From Streptomyces sp. NRRL WC-3618 (GTDB lineage Bacteria; Actinomycetota; Actinomycetes; Streptomycetales; Streptomycetaceae), in the NCBI RefSeq assembly GCF_001280005.1, contig NZ_LGDW01000013.1, forward strand, positions 1 through 26,803: a stretch of DNA of 26,803 nucleotides, given 5' to 3'. Position 1 is the first letter of the stretch, and every line of letters begins with the position of its first letter. Shown in pieces: positions 1 to 9,799 of the stretch. The notes below the pieces were generated by a model. That model was not told the origin of the DNA, did no database searches, and saw only the letters and a program-made list of their open reading frames with translations. Made by a program: the position numbers and the translations under genes.

Positions 1-687
1 GAGCGGGCCGACGATCGCGTTCTGGACGAAGTTGGCGCCACCCTGGCCGACGGTGTCGACGAGGCGCTTGTTGGCCTCGGCGATCTGCGTGTTCAGCAGG
101 GCGAGGTTGCGGTCGACCTCGGCCTGTGCGGAGGCGGGGATCGCGGGCAGCTGCGAGGCCACGTCCGGGCAGCTGATGGTGCCGACGCCGTTGTTGCCAC
201 CGGCGTTGCCGGCATTGGCGGCGTTACCGGCGTTGCCCGTGTTCGCCGCGTTGCCGTTGTTGCCACCCTGCTGGGCCTGCGGCGCGGCAGCGGCGGCGCC
301 GTTGACGCTGCAGGCGGCCAGCGCGTCGAGGCCGACCGGCTTGGCGGCGGTGCGGCCGATGGCGGTGGCGATGCGGTTGATGGTGGCCACGCGCTTGTCC
401 TTGAGCGGGCCGACGATCGCGTTCTGGACGAAGTTGGCGCCACCCTGGCCGACGGTGTCGACGAGGCGCTTGTTGGCCTCGGCGATCGCGTTTCCGGCGT
501 TGCCGTTGTTCCCGGCCTTCCCGGCGTCGACGTTGTTGCCACCCTGCTGGGGCTGCTGGGCGGCAGCGGCGCCACCGTTGAGCCCGCAGGCGGCCAGCGC
601 GTCGAGGCCGACCGGCTTGGCGGCGGTGCGGCCGATGGCGGTGGCGATGCGGTTGATGGTCGAGACGCGCTTGTCCTTGAGCGGGCC
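1..687 (-). repeat. Near-identical intragenic direct repeats in the secreted protein gene
   Basis: Bases 1-85 and 403-487 are identical by eye (offset 402), and bases 310-384 and 586-660 are identical by eye (offset 276). Both offsets are multiples of three, so the copies stay in frame and encode the repeated protein units. Identity at the DNA level, beyond what protein conservation needs, suggests recent duplication or gene conversion. Such repeats also carry a risk of assembly collapse. Confidence 0.9.
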
Positions 688-1020
688 GAGGATCGCGTTC
701 TGGACGAAGTTCGCGCCACCCTGGCCCTGCGTGTCGACGATGCGCTTGTTGGCCTCGGCGATCTGGGTGTTCAGCAGGGCGAGGTTGCGGTCGACCTCGG
801 CCTTCGCGGACGCGGGGATCGCGGGCAGCTTGTTCGCGACCGCCGGGCAGTTCACCGTCGCGGCGGCGGCCTTGGTGAGCGCCTGTGCGGAGGTGTTGTT
901 CTTGGACGTTTCCCCGGCAAGGGCGGAGCCGGCGATGATCGCACCGGACAGAGCCACTGCGGCGGCGCCGCCGATGATGCCCACACGACGCTTGTTGTAC
1001 TTCGGAAGAGCCCTGGACAT
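1..1020 (-). CDS. Secreted repeat protein of unknown function (3' end outside window)
   Basis: The open frame starts at ATG 1020 and runs off the window start after 340 codons without a stop. The N-terminus has a basic stretch (KYNKRR, residues 7-12), a hydrophobic segment (about 13-35) and an Ala-x-Ala-like site near 33-36, so export is likely. The mature part consists of about 88-residue units bounded by single cysteines: unit 1 is C58-C145, unit 2 is a half unit (about 179-237) lacking the first cysteine and first helix, and unit 3 begins at C284 and is cut. Shared motifs are LPAIPAS, AEVDRNLALLNTQIAEANKR, GQGGANFVQNAI and TINRIATAIGRTAAKPVGLD. Linkers (146-178 and 238-283) are rich in Asn, Gly, Ala and Gln. 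A modest GAGG at about 8 nt precedes the start. I do not recognise the family. The cysteines could form one disulfide per full unit, which is inference. Confidence 0.85.
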   Translation of the reverse strand, partial: MSRALPKYNKRRVGIIGGAAAVALSGAIIAGSALAGETSKNNTSAQALTKAAAATVNCPAVANKLPAIPASAKAEVDRNLALLNTQIAEANKRIVDTQGQGGANFVQNAILGPLKDKRVSTINRIATAIGRTAAKPVGLDALAACGLNGGAAAAQQPQQGGNNVDAGKAGNNGNAGNAIAEANKRLVDTVGQGGANFVQNAIVGPLKDKRVATINRIATAIGRTAAKPVGLDALAACSVNGAAAAAPQAQQGGNNGNAANTGNAGNAANAGNAGGNNGVGTISCPDVASQLPAIPASAQAEVDRNLALLNTQIAEANKRLVDTVGQGGANFVQNAIVGPL

Positions 1021-1161
1021 GCGGATGCCTCACTCGGGTCAGGGGTGGGTGTGCGTGGTTCCACTCGCTTTACGGACGCGGCGCCTGCGTCGGCGTGAAG
1101 TACGGGCAAGCGGTTTCCGGTGTTCAAAGGCTCGTCAAAGATCCGTAGGAATTTCCTGAGA

Positions 1162-1190
1162 TTGACGAACCATGCAGACTCCTGCATACT
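1162..1190 (+). promoter_or_regulatory. Candidate argG promoter (-35 TTGACG, -10 CATACT)
   Basis: TTGACG at 1162-1167 and CATACT at 1185-1190 are separated by 17 bases, close to the vegetative HrdB-type consensus of Streptomyces. The transcript would start near 1197, about 30 bases before the argG start codon. The spacer and -10 carry the ARG-box-like dyads. Confidence 0.6.
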
Positions 1191-1196
1191 CATGCA
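1172..1196 (+). promoter_or_regulatory. Overlapping ARG boxes (ArgR operator)
   Basis: Two dyads share their middle arm: ATGCA (1172-1176) with TGCAT (1183-1187), and that TGCAT with ATGCA (1192-1196). Such TGCAT/ATGCA half-sites resemble Streptomyces ARG boxes. They cover the spacer, -10 and probable start point of argG, so arginine-loaded ArgR would block RNA polymerase. The operator assignment is inference from pattern and from the gene downstream. Confidence 0.6.
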
Positions 1197-1227
1197 TGTC
1201 AGCGAATGCACTGTGAGGAGAAAACCC

Positions 1228-3944
<2,717 letters not shown>

Positions 3945-3962
3945 AAACCGAGCATCATCTGC

Positions 3963-3993
3963 CCCCTGGAAGGGCCGCAGGCTCTTCCAGGGG
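3963..3993 (+). terminator. Probable argH terminator hairpin
   Basis: A 10-bp stem (3963-3972 with 3984-3993) with an 11-base loop lies 18 bases after the argH stop. It lacks a T-run, as is common for Streptomyces terminators. Confidence 0.6.
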
Positions 3994-4129
3994 CGCGGGG
4001 AACTGCGCGACAAGCCACACTGAACCCGCACCCGCCAAAAGCACCTCAGGAACCGAGTTCGGAGGCGCAAGGGGGTCGAAGGGGCACAGCCCCTGAAGGA
4101 CGGGAAGGCAGGGGCGGCGGGGGCGAAAA
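3991..4129. repeat. Two Streptomyces-type intergenic repeat elements after argH
   Basis: Bases 3991-4016 match 10861-10886 in this window at 24 of 26 positions by eye. Bases 4072-4129 match 26542-26600 closely, including a small hairpin (stem 4080-4085 with 4089-4094). Both families are familiar from many Streptomyces gene ends. No coding gene is seen in 3945-4222. Confidence 0.7.
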
Positions 4130-4222
4130 ACCCTCCGGCGCCCCGCCGCAGCAAACCCCACAAAGGTCATCCCGGGTTACGTTGGTCGGAAGCCGTACCG
4201 GACCCGACCGAACGGAACCGCG

Positions 4223-5194
4223 ATGCCCTTCACCCGACTGGCCACAGCGACCACCCCCACCTGCCACCTCGGACTGGGCCTCGCCGCAGTCGCCCGCCCC
4301 GGCTACATCAACCTCGGCCGGGACACCGACCTCGGAGACAACCGCAGCGTCGACGCCCTCCGCACCCGCACCCATGAGCTCCTCGACGCCGCCTACGCCC
4401 AGGGTGTCCGCTACTTCGACGTCGCCCGCTCGTACGGCCGCTCCGAGGAATTCCTCGCCGACTGGCTGAAGACGCACCCCGACATCGACGACGTCGTGAT
4501 CGGCAGCAAGTGGGGCTACACCTACACCGCGGACTGGACCACCGACGCCGAGCGGCACGAGGTCAAGGACCACAGCCTCCAGACGTACGAGCGTCAGCGC
4601 GCCGAAACCGATCAACTGCTCGGCGCCCGCCTGGACCTCTACCAGATCCACTCGCTGACCCCCGACAGCCCCGCCCTGTCGGACAAGGAACTCCACGCAC
4701 GCCTCGCCGAGGCCGCCGCCCAGGGCCTGACCATCGGCTTCTCCACCAGCGGCCCCGCCCAGGCCGACACCGTCCGCGCCGCCCTCGCCGTCACGGTCGA
4801 CGGCGAGCCCCTCTTCCGTACCGTCCAGTCGACGTACAACGTCCTGGAGACCTCCGTCGGACCCGCGCTGGCCGAGGCCCATGACGCCGGACTGACGGTG
4901 ATCGTCAAGGAGGGCATGGCCAACGGCCGCCTCGCCGCCGGGCAGGCGCCGGACGCCGTACGGGCGATCGCCGAGGAGACGGGGCTCGGCGCGGACGCCG
5001 TCGCCCTCGCGCTGGTGCTGCGGCAGCCGTGGGCGGGGGTCGTACTGTCCGGCGCGGCCACGGCAGGCCAGCTCGCCTCGAACCTGCACGCGGCGGTCGT
5101 CGACCTCGACGAGAACCAGCTGTCGCGCCTGGCCGCGCTGGCGGAGGAGCCGGGCGCCTACTGGGAGCGACGCGGGCAGCTGCCCTGGCACTGA
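4223..5194 (+). CDS. Aldo-keto reductase family oxidoreductase
   Basis: This 323-residue protein fits the NADPH-dependent aldo-keto reductase barrel. The catalytic tetrad can be placed: D66 and Y71 in YFDVARSYG, K96 in VVIGSKWGY, and H143 in LYQIHSL. The length is normal for the family. The substrate cannot be read from sequence; the C-terminal half (GFSTSGPAQAD, VVLSGAATAGQL) keeps the cofactor-binding pattern. ATG 4223 has only a weak GGAA-type site. It ends 80 bases before tetR, in the same direction, and its stop codon overlaps the first of several TGAGAC motifs. A role in detoxification together with the neighbouring regulator and exporter is possible but unproven. Confidence 0.9.
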   Translation: MPFTRLATATTPTCHLGLGLAAVARPGYINLGRDTDLGDNRSVDALRTRTHELLDAAYAQGVRYFDVARSYGRSEEFLADWLKTHPDIDDVVIGSKWGYTYTADWTTDAERHEVKDHSLQTYERQRAETDQLLGARLDLYQIHSLTPDSPALSDKELHARLAEAAAQGLTIGFSTSGPAQADTVRAALAVTVDGEPLFRTVQSTYNVLETSVGPALAEAHDAGLTVIVKEGMANGRLAAGQAPDAVRAIAEETGLGADAVALALVLRQPWAGVVLSGAATAGQLASNLHAAVVDLDENQLSRLAALAEEPGAYWERRGQLPWH

Positions 5195-5217
5195 GACGCA
5201 CGCGAGGCGAACGAAAG

Positions 5218-5275
5218 TGAGACGTTCACGCCCGTGATGAGACATCGGTGTCTCATGTAGGTTACCGTTGTCTCA
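5218..5275 (+). promoter_or_regulatory. Symmetric four-half-site operator before tetR
   Basis: TGAGAC occurs at 5218-5223 and 5238-5243, and its complement GTCTCA at 5250-5255 and 5270-5275. Inner and outer pairs share one centre (5246.5), and both like-oriented spacings are 20 bases. The inner dyad extends to ATGAGACA/TGTCTCAT. A -10-like TAGGTT (5258-5263) sits between the right-hand half-sites and the last one runs into the tetR start codon. Autoregulation by the downstream TetR protein is the simplest reading. Confidence 0.65.
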
Positions 5276-5826
5276 TGGCCGTCGACCGTGAACACGTGCT
5301 GCGCAGCGCAGCCGCCCTGCTCACCCGGAAATCCACGTCCACCATGGACGAGGTCGCCAAGGCGGCCGGAATCAGCCGGGCCACGCTGCACCGCCACTTC
5401 GCCGGGCGGGACGCGCTCGTACGGGCCCTCGAAGGACTCGGTATCGAGGAGTGCGAGGCGGCTCTGGCGGCCGCGCGACTCGTCGACGGCACCGCTCAGG
5501 AGGCTGTGCGCCGTCTGGTGCGGGAGCTCGAACCCGCCGCCGGACTCCTCGCGTTCCTCTACTCGGAGAACCAGCTTTTCGAGGGCGAAGGGCAGAACGA
5601 GGGCTGGGCCCGGATCGACGCCGGGATCGCCGCCCTGTTCCGGCGTGGCCAGCAGAGCGGCGAGTTCCGCATCGACCTCACCCCGGCCTGGCTCACCGAG
5701 GCGCTCTACGGGCTCATGGCCTCCGGCGCCTGGGCCGTGAGCGAGGGTCGGGTCGCCCCCAAGGACTTCCAGCACATGATCGTCGAACTGTTGCTCGGCG
5801 GCGCACTACGGAGAGAGGAATCATGA
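5275..5826 (+). CDS. TetR-family transcriptional regulator
   Basis: This 183-residue repressor has an N-terminal helix-turn-helix of TetR type (TMDEVAKAAGISRATLHRHF, residues 23-42) followed by an alpha-helical ligand-binding domain that I cannot match to a known inducer. ATG 5275 is chosen over GTG 5248: the latter lies inside the operator, and a TAGGTT -10 at 5258-5263 would start the transcript within a few bases of 5275, giving a nearly leaderless message. The stop overlaps the MFS start (ATGA), so the two are translationally coupled. It probably represses itself and the exporter, being relieved by an exported compound. Confidence 0.95.
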   Translation: MAVDREHVLRSAAALLTRKSTSTMDEVAKAAGISRATLHRHFAGRDALVRALEGLGIEECEAALAAARLVDGTAQEAVRRLVRELEPAAGLLAFLYSENQLFEGEGQNEGWARIDAGIAALFRRGQQSGEFRIDLTPAWLTEALYGLMASGAWAVSEGRVAPKDFQHMIVELLLGGALRREES

Positions 5827-7349
5827 CCAGCACCCTGCAGCCGGCCCACGCGACGGAGGAAGGGAGGCGTCCGGGCCGCTGGCTCGCGCTGTCCGTCCTC
5901 GTGCTGGCCGTGCTGCTGGTGGCCGTCGACGCGACCGTTCTCGGTCTCGCGACCCCCTACATCAGCGAGGACCTGAAGCCGTCCGGCACCCAGTTGCTGT
6001 GGATAGGCGACGTCTACTCGTTCGTCATCGCGGGCCTGCTCGTCTCCATGGGCAGCCTCGGTGACCGCATCGGCCGCAAGCGGCTGCTGCTCATCGGCTC
6101 GACGGCGTTCGGCGCGGTGTCCGTGCTCAACGCCTACGCGACGACACCGGAGTTGCTGATCCTGGCGCGTGCCCTCCTCGGTGTCGCGGGCGCGACCCTG
6201 ATGCCGGCCACGCTCGCCCTGATCCGCAACCTCTTCCACGACCCGCGCGAACGAAGCCTCGCCATCGGCATCTGGGGCGCGACCGCCTCCGCGGGCACCG
6301 CGGTCGGCCCTGTCGTCGGAGGTTTCCTGCTCGAACACTTCTGGTGGGGCTCGGTCTTCCTGATCAACCTGCCCGTGATGGCGGTCCTTGTCCTCGTCGG
6401 CATCAGGCTGCTCCCCGAGTCACGCAACCCGGCGCCGGGTCCGTGGGATCTGTGGAGCGTCGTACTGTCGCTCGTCGGCATGGTCGGCATCGTGTACGGC
6501 GTCAAGGAAGCGGCGTCACACGGTTTCTCCTGGTCGGCGCTCGGCGCGGCGGCCCTGGGTGCCGGAGCTCTGTACGGCTTCGTGCGCCGCCAACTCGTCC
6601 TCCCCGTCCCCCTCCTGGACATGCGGCTGTTCCGCGACCGGGGGTTCAGCGGGGCGGTGCTCGCCGACCTGCTGACCGTCCTCGGACTGTCCGGACTGGT
6701 CTTCTTCCTCTCGCAGTATCTGCAACTGGTGCAGGGCCGGGGCCCGTTGGAGGCGGGCCTCGCCGAACTCCCCGCAGCGATCGGTGCGGTGGTGGCCGGG
6801 CTGCTCGCGGGTGCGGTGGCCCGGCGCTACTCGGTACGGGCCGTGGTCTCCGGCGGCCTCGCGGCCATCGGCCTGGCCCTGGGCGCGCTCACTCTGCTGG
6901 ACCAGTCCACCGGCTATCCGATGCTCGGCACGGCGCTGCTGCTTGTGGGCGTGGGGGCGGGCCTCTCGTTCACGGTGACCTCCGACGTCATCCTGGGCGG
7001 CGTCCCCAAGGAACAGGCGGGCGCGGCGGCCGCGGTGTCGGAGACGGCCTACGAACTGGGCGCCGCCCTAGGCATCGCCCTGCTCGGCTCGATCGTCACA
7101 GGCGCCTACCGAAACTTCGACGCCCCGTCAGGCACCCCGGCCGAGGCCCACGAATCACTCGGCGGCGCGGTGGAAACGGCGGCGGGCCTGCCGACGCACA
7201 CTGGCGAAGCGCTTCTGACGGCGGCCCGCGAGGCCTTCACCGACGGCATCGCCCTGGCAGCGGGCGCGGGCGCGGTGGTGCTCCTGGCAGCGGCGGCCGC
7301 GTCCTGGGTCCTGCTGAAGGGACGACGCCTCGAGAGCGCCGGGCAGTGA
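5823..7349 (+). CDS. MFS drug exporter, DHA2 (EmrB/QacA) 14-helix type
   Basis: This 508-residue inner-membrane antiporter probably exports small toxic compounds in exchange for protons. It shows the 14-helix family landmarks: AVDATVLGLATP in helix 1 (motif D1-like), GDRIGRKRLLLIG in the loop between helices 2 and 3 (motif A), and GTAVGPVVGG in helix 5 (motif C). The length is typical. ATG 5823 overlaps the tetR stop by four bases, with GAGAGGAA as ribosome site. Substrates cannot be predicted. A compact hairpin two bases after the stop should end the transcript. Confidence 0.95.
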   Translation: MTSTLQPAHATEEGRRPGRWLALSVLVLAVLLVAVDATVLGLATPYISEDLKPSGTQLLWIGDVYSFVIAGLLVSMGSLGDRIGRKRLLLIGSTAFGAVSVLNAYATTPELLILARALLGVAGATLMPATLALIRNLFHDPRERSLAIGIWGATASAGTAVGPVVGGFLLEHFWWGSVFLINLPVMAVLVLVGIRLLPESRNPAPGPWDLWSVVLSLVGMVGIVYGVKEAASHGFSWSALGAAALGAGALYGFVRRQLVLPVPLLDMRLFRDRGFSGAVLADLLTVLGLSGLVFFLSQYLQLVQGRGPLEAGLAELPAAIGAVVAGLLAGAVARRYSVRAVVSGGLAAIGLALGALTLLDQSTGYPMLGTALLLVGVGAGLSFTVTSDVILGGVPKEQAGAAAAVSETAYELGAALGIALLGSIVTGAYRNFDAPSGTPAEAHESLGGAVETAAGLPTHTGEALLTAAREAFTDGIALAAGAGAVVLLAAAAASWVLLKGRRLESAGQ

Positions 7350-7351
7350 GG

Positions 7352-7369
7352 GCGCCCCCGAAGGGGCGC
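7352..7369 (+). terminator. Terminator hairpin after the MFS gene
   Basis: A 7-bp all-GC stem (7352-7358 with 7363-7369) with a CGAA loop sits directly behind the stop. It is followed by a second small stem (7385-7390 with 7394-7399) in a Streptomyces-type intergenic repeat running to about 7435. It also faces the end of the convergent plsC gene. Confidence 0.65.
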
Positions 7370-7452
7370 GGGGCTGTATCTGTCCGCGGCTCCGCCGCGT
7401 GTGCGCGACAAGCCGCGAAGCACCCGCAGTCAACGAACAAACCCAGGTACGT

Positions 7453-8124
7453 CTACGCAGCCTTGGCCTTGGTGGCGTACATGTCCACGTACTCCTGCCC
7501 GGACAGCCGCATGACCTCGGTCATCACCGAGTCGGTCACGGCCCGCAGCACATACCGGTCCCGATCCATCCCCTCGTACCGGGAGAACTCCATCGCCTCA
7601 CCGAACCGCACCGTGACCCGCCCCGGCCGCGGCATCCCCGCGCCGCCCGGCTGCAACTTGTCCGTGCCGATCATCGCGAACGGCACGACCGGCGCCCCCG
7701 TCATCAGAGTCAGCCGGGCGATACCGGTACGCCCCCGGTAGAGGCGCCCGTCGGGGGACCGCGTGCCCTCGGGGTAGATCCCGAACATGCGGCCCTCTTC
7801 CAGCACCCGACGACCCGTCATCAGCGCGGCGACACCACCGTTGGCCCCGTCCCGGTCGACCGGGATCATGCCGACGCCGGTGAAGAACCAGGCCATGAGG
7901 CGGCCCTTGAAACCCTTGCCCGTGACGTACTCGTCCTTGCCGATGAACACGACCTGCCGGTCGCAGACCAGCGGCAGGATCATCGAGTCGATGAAGGTGA
8001 GGTGGTTGCCGGCGAGGATCACCGGACCGTGGCCAGGGATGTGCTCAACGCCTTCCACTCGCGTGCGGAACATCAGGCGCATGGTCGGTCCGAGCACTGC
8101 CTTGATGAGCGCGAAGCGGGACAA
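7453..8124 (-). CDS. plsC: 1-acyl-sn-glycerol-3-phosphate acyltransferase (PlsC family)
   Basis: This 223-residue membrane-associated enzyme transfers an acyl chain to lysophosphatidic acid in phospholipid synthesis, or to a related lysolipid. It has the HX4D motif in NHLTFID (H41, D46), GKDEYVTGKG, and the second block YPEGTRSPDG (EGTR at 119-122). I choose TTG 8124, preceded by GGAGG at 5 nt and a TTATAC -10 at 8151-8156. A longer frame from 8217 would cross that promoter and the PHO-like repeats, and its extra 31 residues do not look like protein of this family. It is convergent with the MFS gene and divergent from the phosphodiesterase gene. Confidence 0.92.
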   Translation of the reverse strand: MSRFALIKAVLGPTMRLMFRTRVEGVEHIPGHGPVILAGNHLTFIDSMILPLVCDRQVVFIGKDEYVTGKGFKGRLMAWFFTGVGMIPVDRDGANGGVAALMTGRRVLEEGRMFGIYPEGTRSPDGRLYRGRTGIARLTLMTGAPVVPFAMIGTDKLQPGGAGMPRPGRVTVRFGEAMEFSRYEGMDRDRYVLRAVTDSVMTEVMRLSGQEYVDMYATKAKAA

Positions 8125-8150
8125 CAGGCCCTCCGGTGTAAAGGGATTCG

Positions 8151-8156
8151 GTATAA
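8151..8156 (-). promoter_or_regulatory. Candidate plsC -10 (TTATAC)
   Basis: Read on the minus strand, TTATAC lies 26 bases upstream of the TTG start; no clear -35 is seen. It supports the short start. Confidence 0.45.
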
Positions 8157-8206
8157 GTCTGTGCAGGTGAGGACGATACTCGCGCCTCGGGGGGTGGTGC
8201 ACATCG

Positions 8207-8249
8207 GGTTCACCCACTACTTACGCACTGTTGACCCGCGTTTACCTGC
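8207..8249 (+). promoter_or_regulatory. PHO-box-like array (PhoP binding)
   Basis: Four TTNACC-like cores follow each other at helical spacing: TTCACC (8209), CTTACG (8220), TTGACC (8231) and TTTACC (8241), with offsets 11, 11 and 10. Streptomyces PhoP binds 11-base direct repeat units of the GTTCACC type. From literature memory, glpQ genes of S. coelicolor are PhoP-controlled, and the array reads toward the phosphodiesterase gene. It also lies upstream of plsC. Confidence 0.6.
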
Positions 8250-8310
8250 GGTGGCACGGCGTTGCGGGCATGTGACGGACCGCCACGAATGTGACGCATG
8301 TCGCGCGAGT

Positions 8311-8361
8311 CGTCCGGGAATCACTGACCGTTCGGCCGGTCGTCCGGGACTCGCTGACCGT
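8311..8361 (+). repeat. 21-base direct repeat pair upstream of the phosphodiesterase gene
   Basis: Bases 8311-8331 and 8341-8361 match at 19 of 21 positions and are offset by exactly 30 bases, about three helical turns. They lie between the PHO-like array and the start codon. A regulator site is possible. Nothing else coding is seen in 8218-8494. Confidence 0.6.
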
Positions 8362-8494
8362 CTACCCGCCGCGCCCGCATCGATGCCGACATCCGGCGTC
8401 ACCCGTGTGTTCCGTCCGAGGCCTCCCTGTCGCCATGTACACGCACCTACGATCGGTCCGTTTGGACGGATCACGGTGAGGCGGAGGGGCGTTC

Positions 8495-9691
8495 ATGGGC
8501 ACGTTGGAGTCGAACGGGCATGCGCAGGGGGAGTCGACGGCGACGGGGCGGCGGACGCTGCTCGGAGCCGCGATGCTGGGTGCGGGCGGCGCGGTCCTCG
8601 GGCTGCCCGGCGTGGCGCGAGCCGACGCCCAGGACGCGGGACGGAACGCGAAGCATGGAGGCGGCGGTTTGAAGAGCCTGCCCGTACCGACGATCATCGG
8701 CCACCGGGGTGCCAGCGGCTACCGCCCGGAGCACACCTTCGGCTCGTACCAACTGGCCCTCGACCTGGGCGCGGACATCGTCGAGGCCGGTGACCTGGTG
8801 CCGACCAGGGACGGCCACCTCGTCTGCCGCCACGAGCCCGAGATCGGCGGGACGACGGACGTCGCCGACCCCCCCGAGTTCGCGAGCCGCAAGACCACCA
8901 AGGTCCTGGACGGCGTCTCCGTGACCGGCTGGTTCACCGAGGACTTCACGCTCGCCGAGCTGAAGAGGCTGCGCGCGGTCGAGCGTATTCCGGCCAACCG
9001 CCCGCACAACACCCTCTACAACGGCCGCTGGGAGATCCCCACCTTTGAAGAGGTCCTGTGCTGGCAGGACGAGCAGACGCGCAAGCGGGGCAAGCAGGTC
9101 TGGATCTACCCCGAGACCAAGCACCCCACCTACTTCCGGGCGCTCGGCCTGGGCCTGGAGGAGCGGGTCGCGAAGCTCCTGAAGGAGCACGGCAAGGACA
9201 AGAAGAACTCGCCGGTCATCCTCCAGTCCTTCGAGCCGACCAGCATCCAGCGCCTGAACCGGCTGGTGGGCAACCCGCTCGTCGTCCTCCTGTCGGGCGC
9301 GAACACCCAGCCCTGGGATTTCGTGACGACCGGCGACCCGCGCACGGTCGCCGACCTGGTCAAGCCGGCCGGGCTCAAGGAGATCGCCTCGTACGCGCAG
9401 GGCATCGGCCCCACCCTCGACCTGGTCATCCCGAAGGACTCCACGGGAGCGCTCACCTCACCCACCACCCTGGTCGCGGACGCGCACGAGGCGGGCCTGA
9501 TCCTGCACCCGTACACCATGCGCAACGAGAACCCGTTCCTGCCGGCGAACTTCCGCAAGGGCACGGACGCGGACGCCTACGGTGACGTCTTCGGCGCGTA
9601 CCGGACGTACTTCGCGACGGGCATCGATGGCGTCTTCACGGACAACGCGGACACGGGTGTGCTGGCCCGCGCGGACTTCCTGAACGACTGA
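8495..9691 (+). CDS. glpQ1: Secreted glycerophosphodiester phosphodiesterase (GlpQ)
   Basis: This 398-residue enzyme hydrolyses glycerophosphodiesters from lipids or teichoic acids to glycerol-3-phosphate and an alcohol, outside the membrane. The N-terminus has a twin-arginine-type signal (TGRRTLLG with R19-R20, hydrophobic to about 39, and ARA before D44). The GDPD fold begins IIGHRGASGYRPEHT (H70, R71, E79), followed by E97, D100 and H113 in the metal and catalytic cluster. ATG 8495 has GGAGGGG at 6 nt. A PHO-box-like array 245 bases upstream suggests induction by phosphate starvation, so that the enzyme scavenges phosphate. The symbol follows the syntenic S. coelicolor gene from memory. 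Confidence 0.92.
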   Translation: MGTLESNGHAQGESTATGRRTLLGAAMLGAGGAVLGLPGVARADAQDAGRNAKHGGGGLKSLPVPTIIGHRGASGYRPEHTFGSYQLALDLGADIVEAGDLVPTRDGHLVCRHEPEIGGTTDVADPPEFASRKTTKVLDGVSVTGWFTEDFTLAELKRLRAVERIPANRPHNTLYNGRWEIPTFEEVLCWQDEQTRKRGKQVWIYPETKHPTYFRALGLGLEERVAKLLKEHGKDKKNSPVILQSFEPTSIQRLNRLVGNPLVVLLSGANTQPWDFVTTGDPRTVADLVKPAGLKEIASYAQGIGPTLDLVIPKDSTGALTSPTTLVADAHEAGLILHPYTMRNENPFLPANFRKGTDADAYGDVFGAYRTYFATGIDGVFTDNADTGVLARADFLND

Positions 9692-9735
9692 GACGACAGG
9701 CCCGACAGGCCCCGTCAACGGCTGAACGGCCTGCC

Positions 9736-9755
9736 CCGGTTGGGGTGACAACCGG
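9736..9755 (+). terminator. Hairpin after the phosphodiesterase gene
   Basis: A 7-bp stem (9736-9742 with 9749-9755) with a 6-base loop lies 45 bases past the stop. It has no T-run. Confidence 0.45.
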
Positions 9756-9799
9756 CCGCTCCGGCAACCTCCCGCCGGGGCGGCCGCGTCGTGCCGCAT

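Noticed and set aside
1120..1227. N-terminal extension of argG
   Set aside because: It covers the promoter and ARG boxes, and GTG 1228 has a strong GAGGAG site and matches ArgG N-termini.
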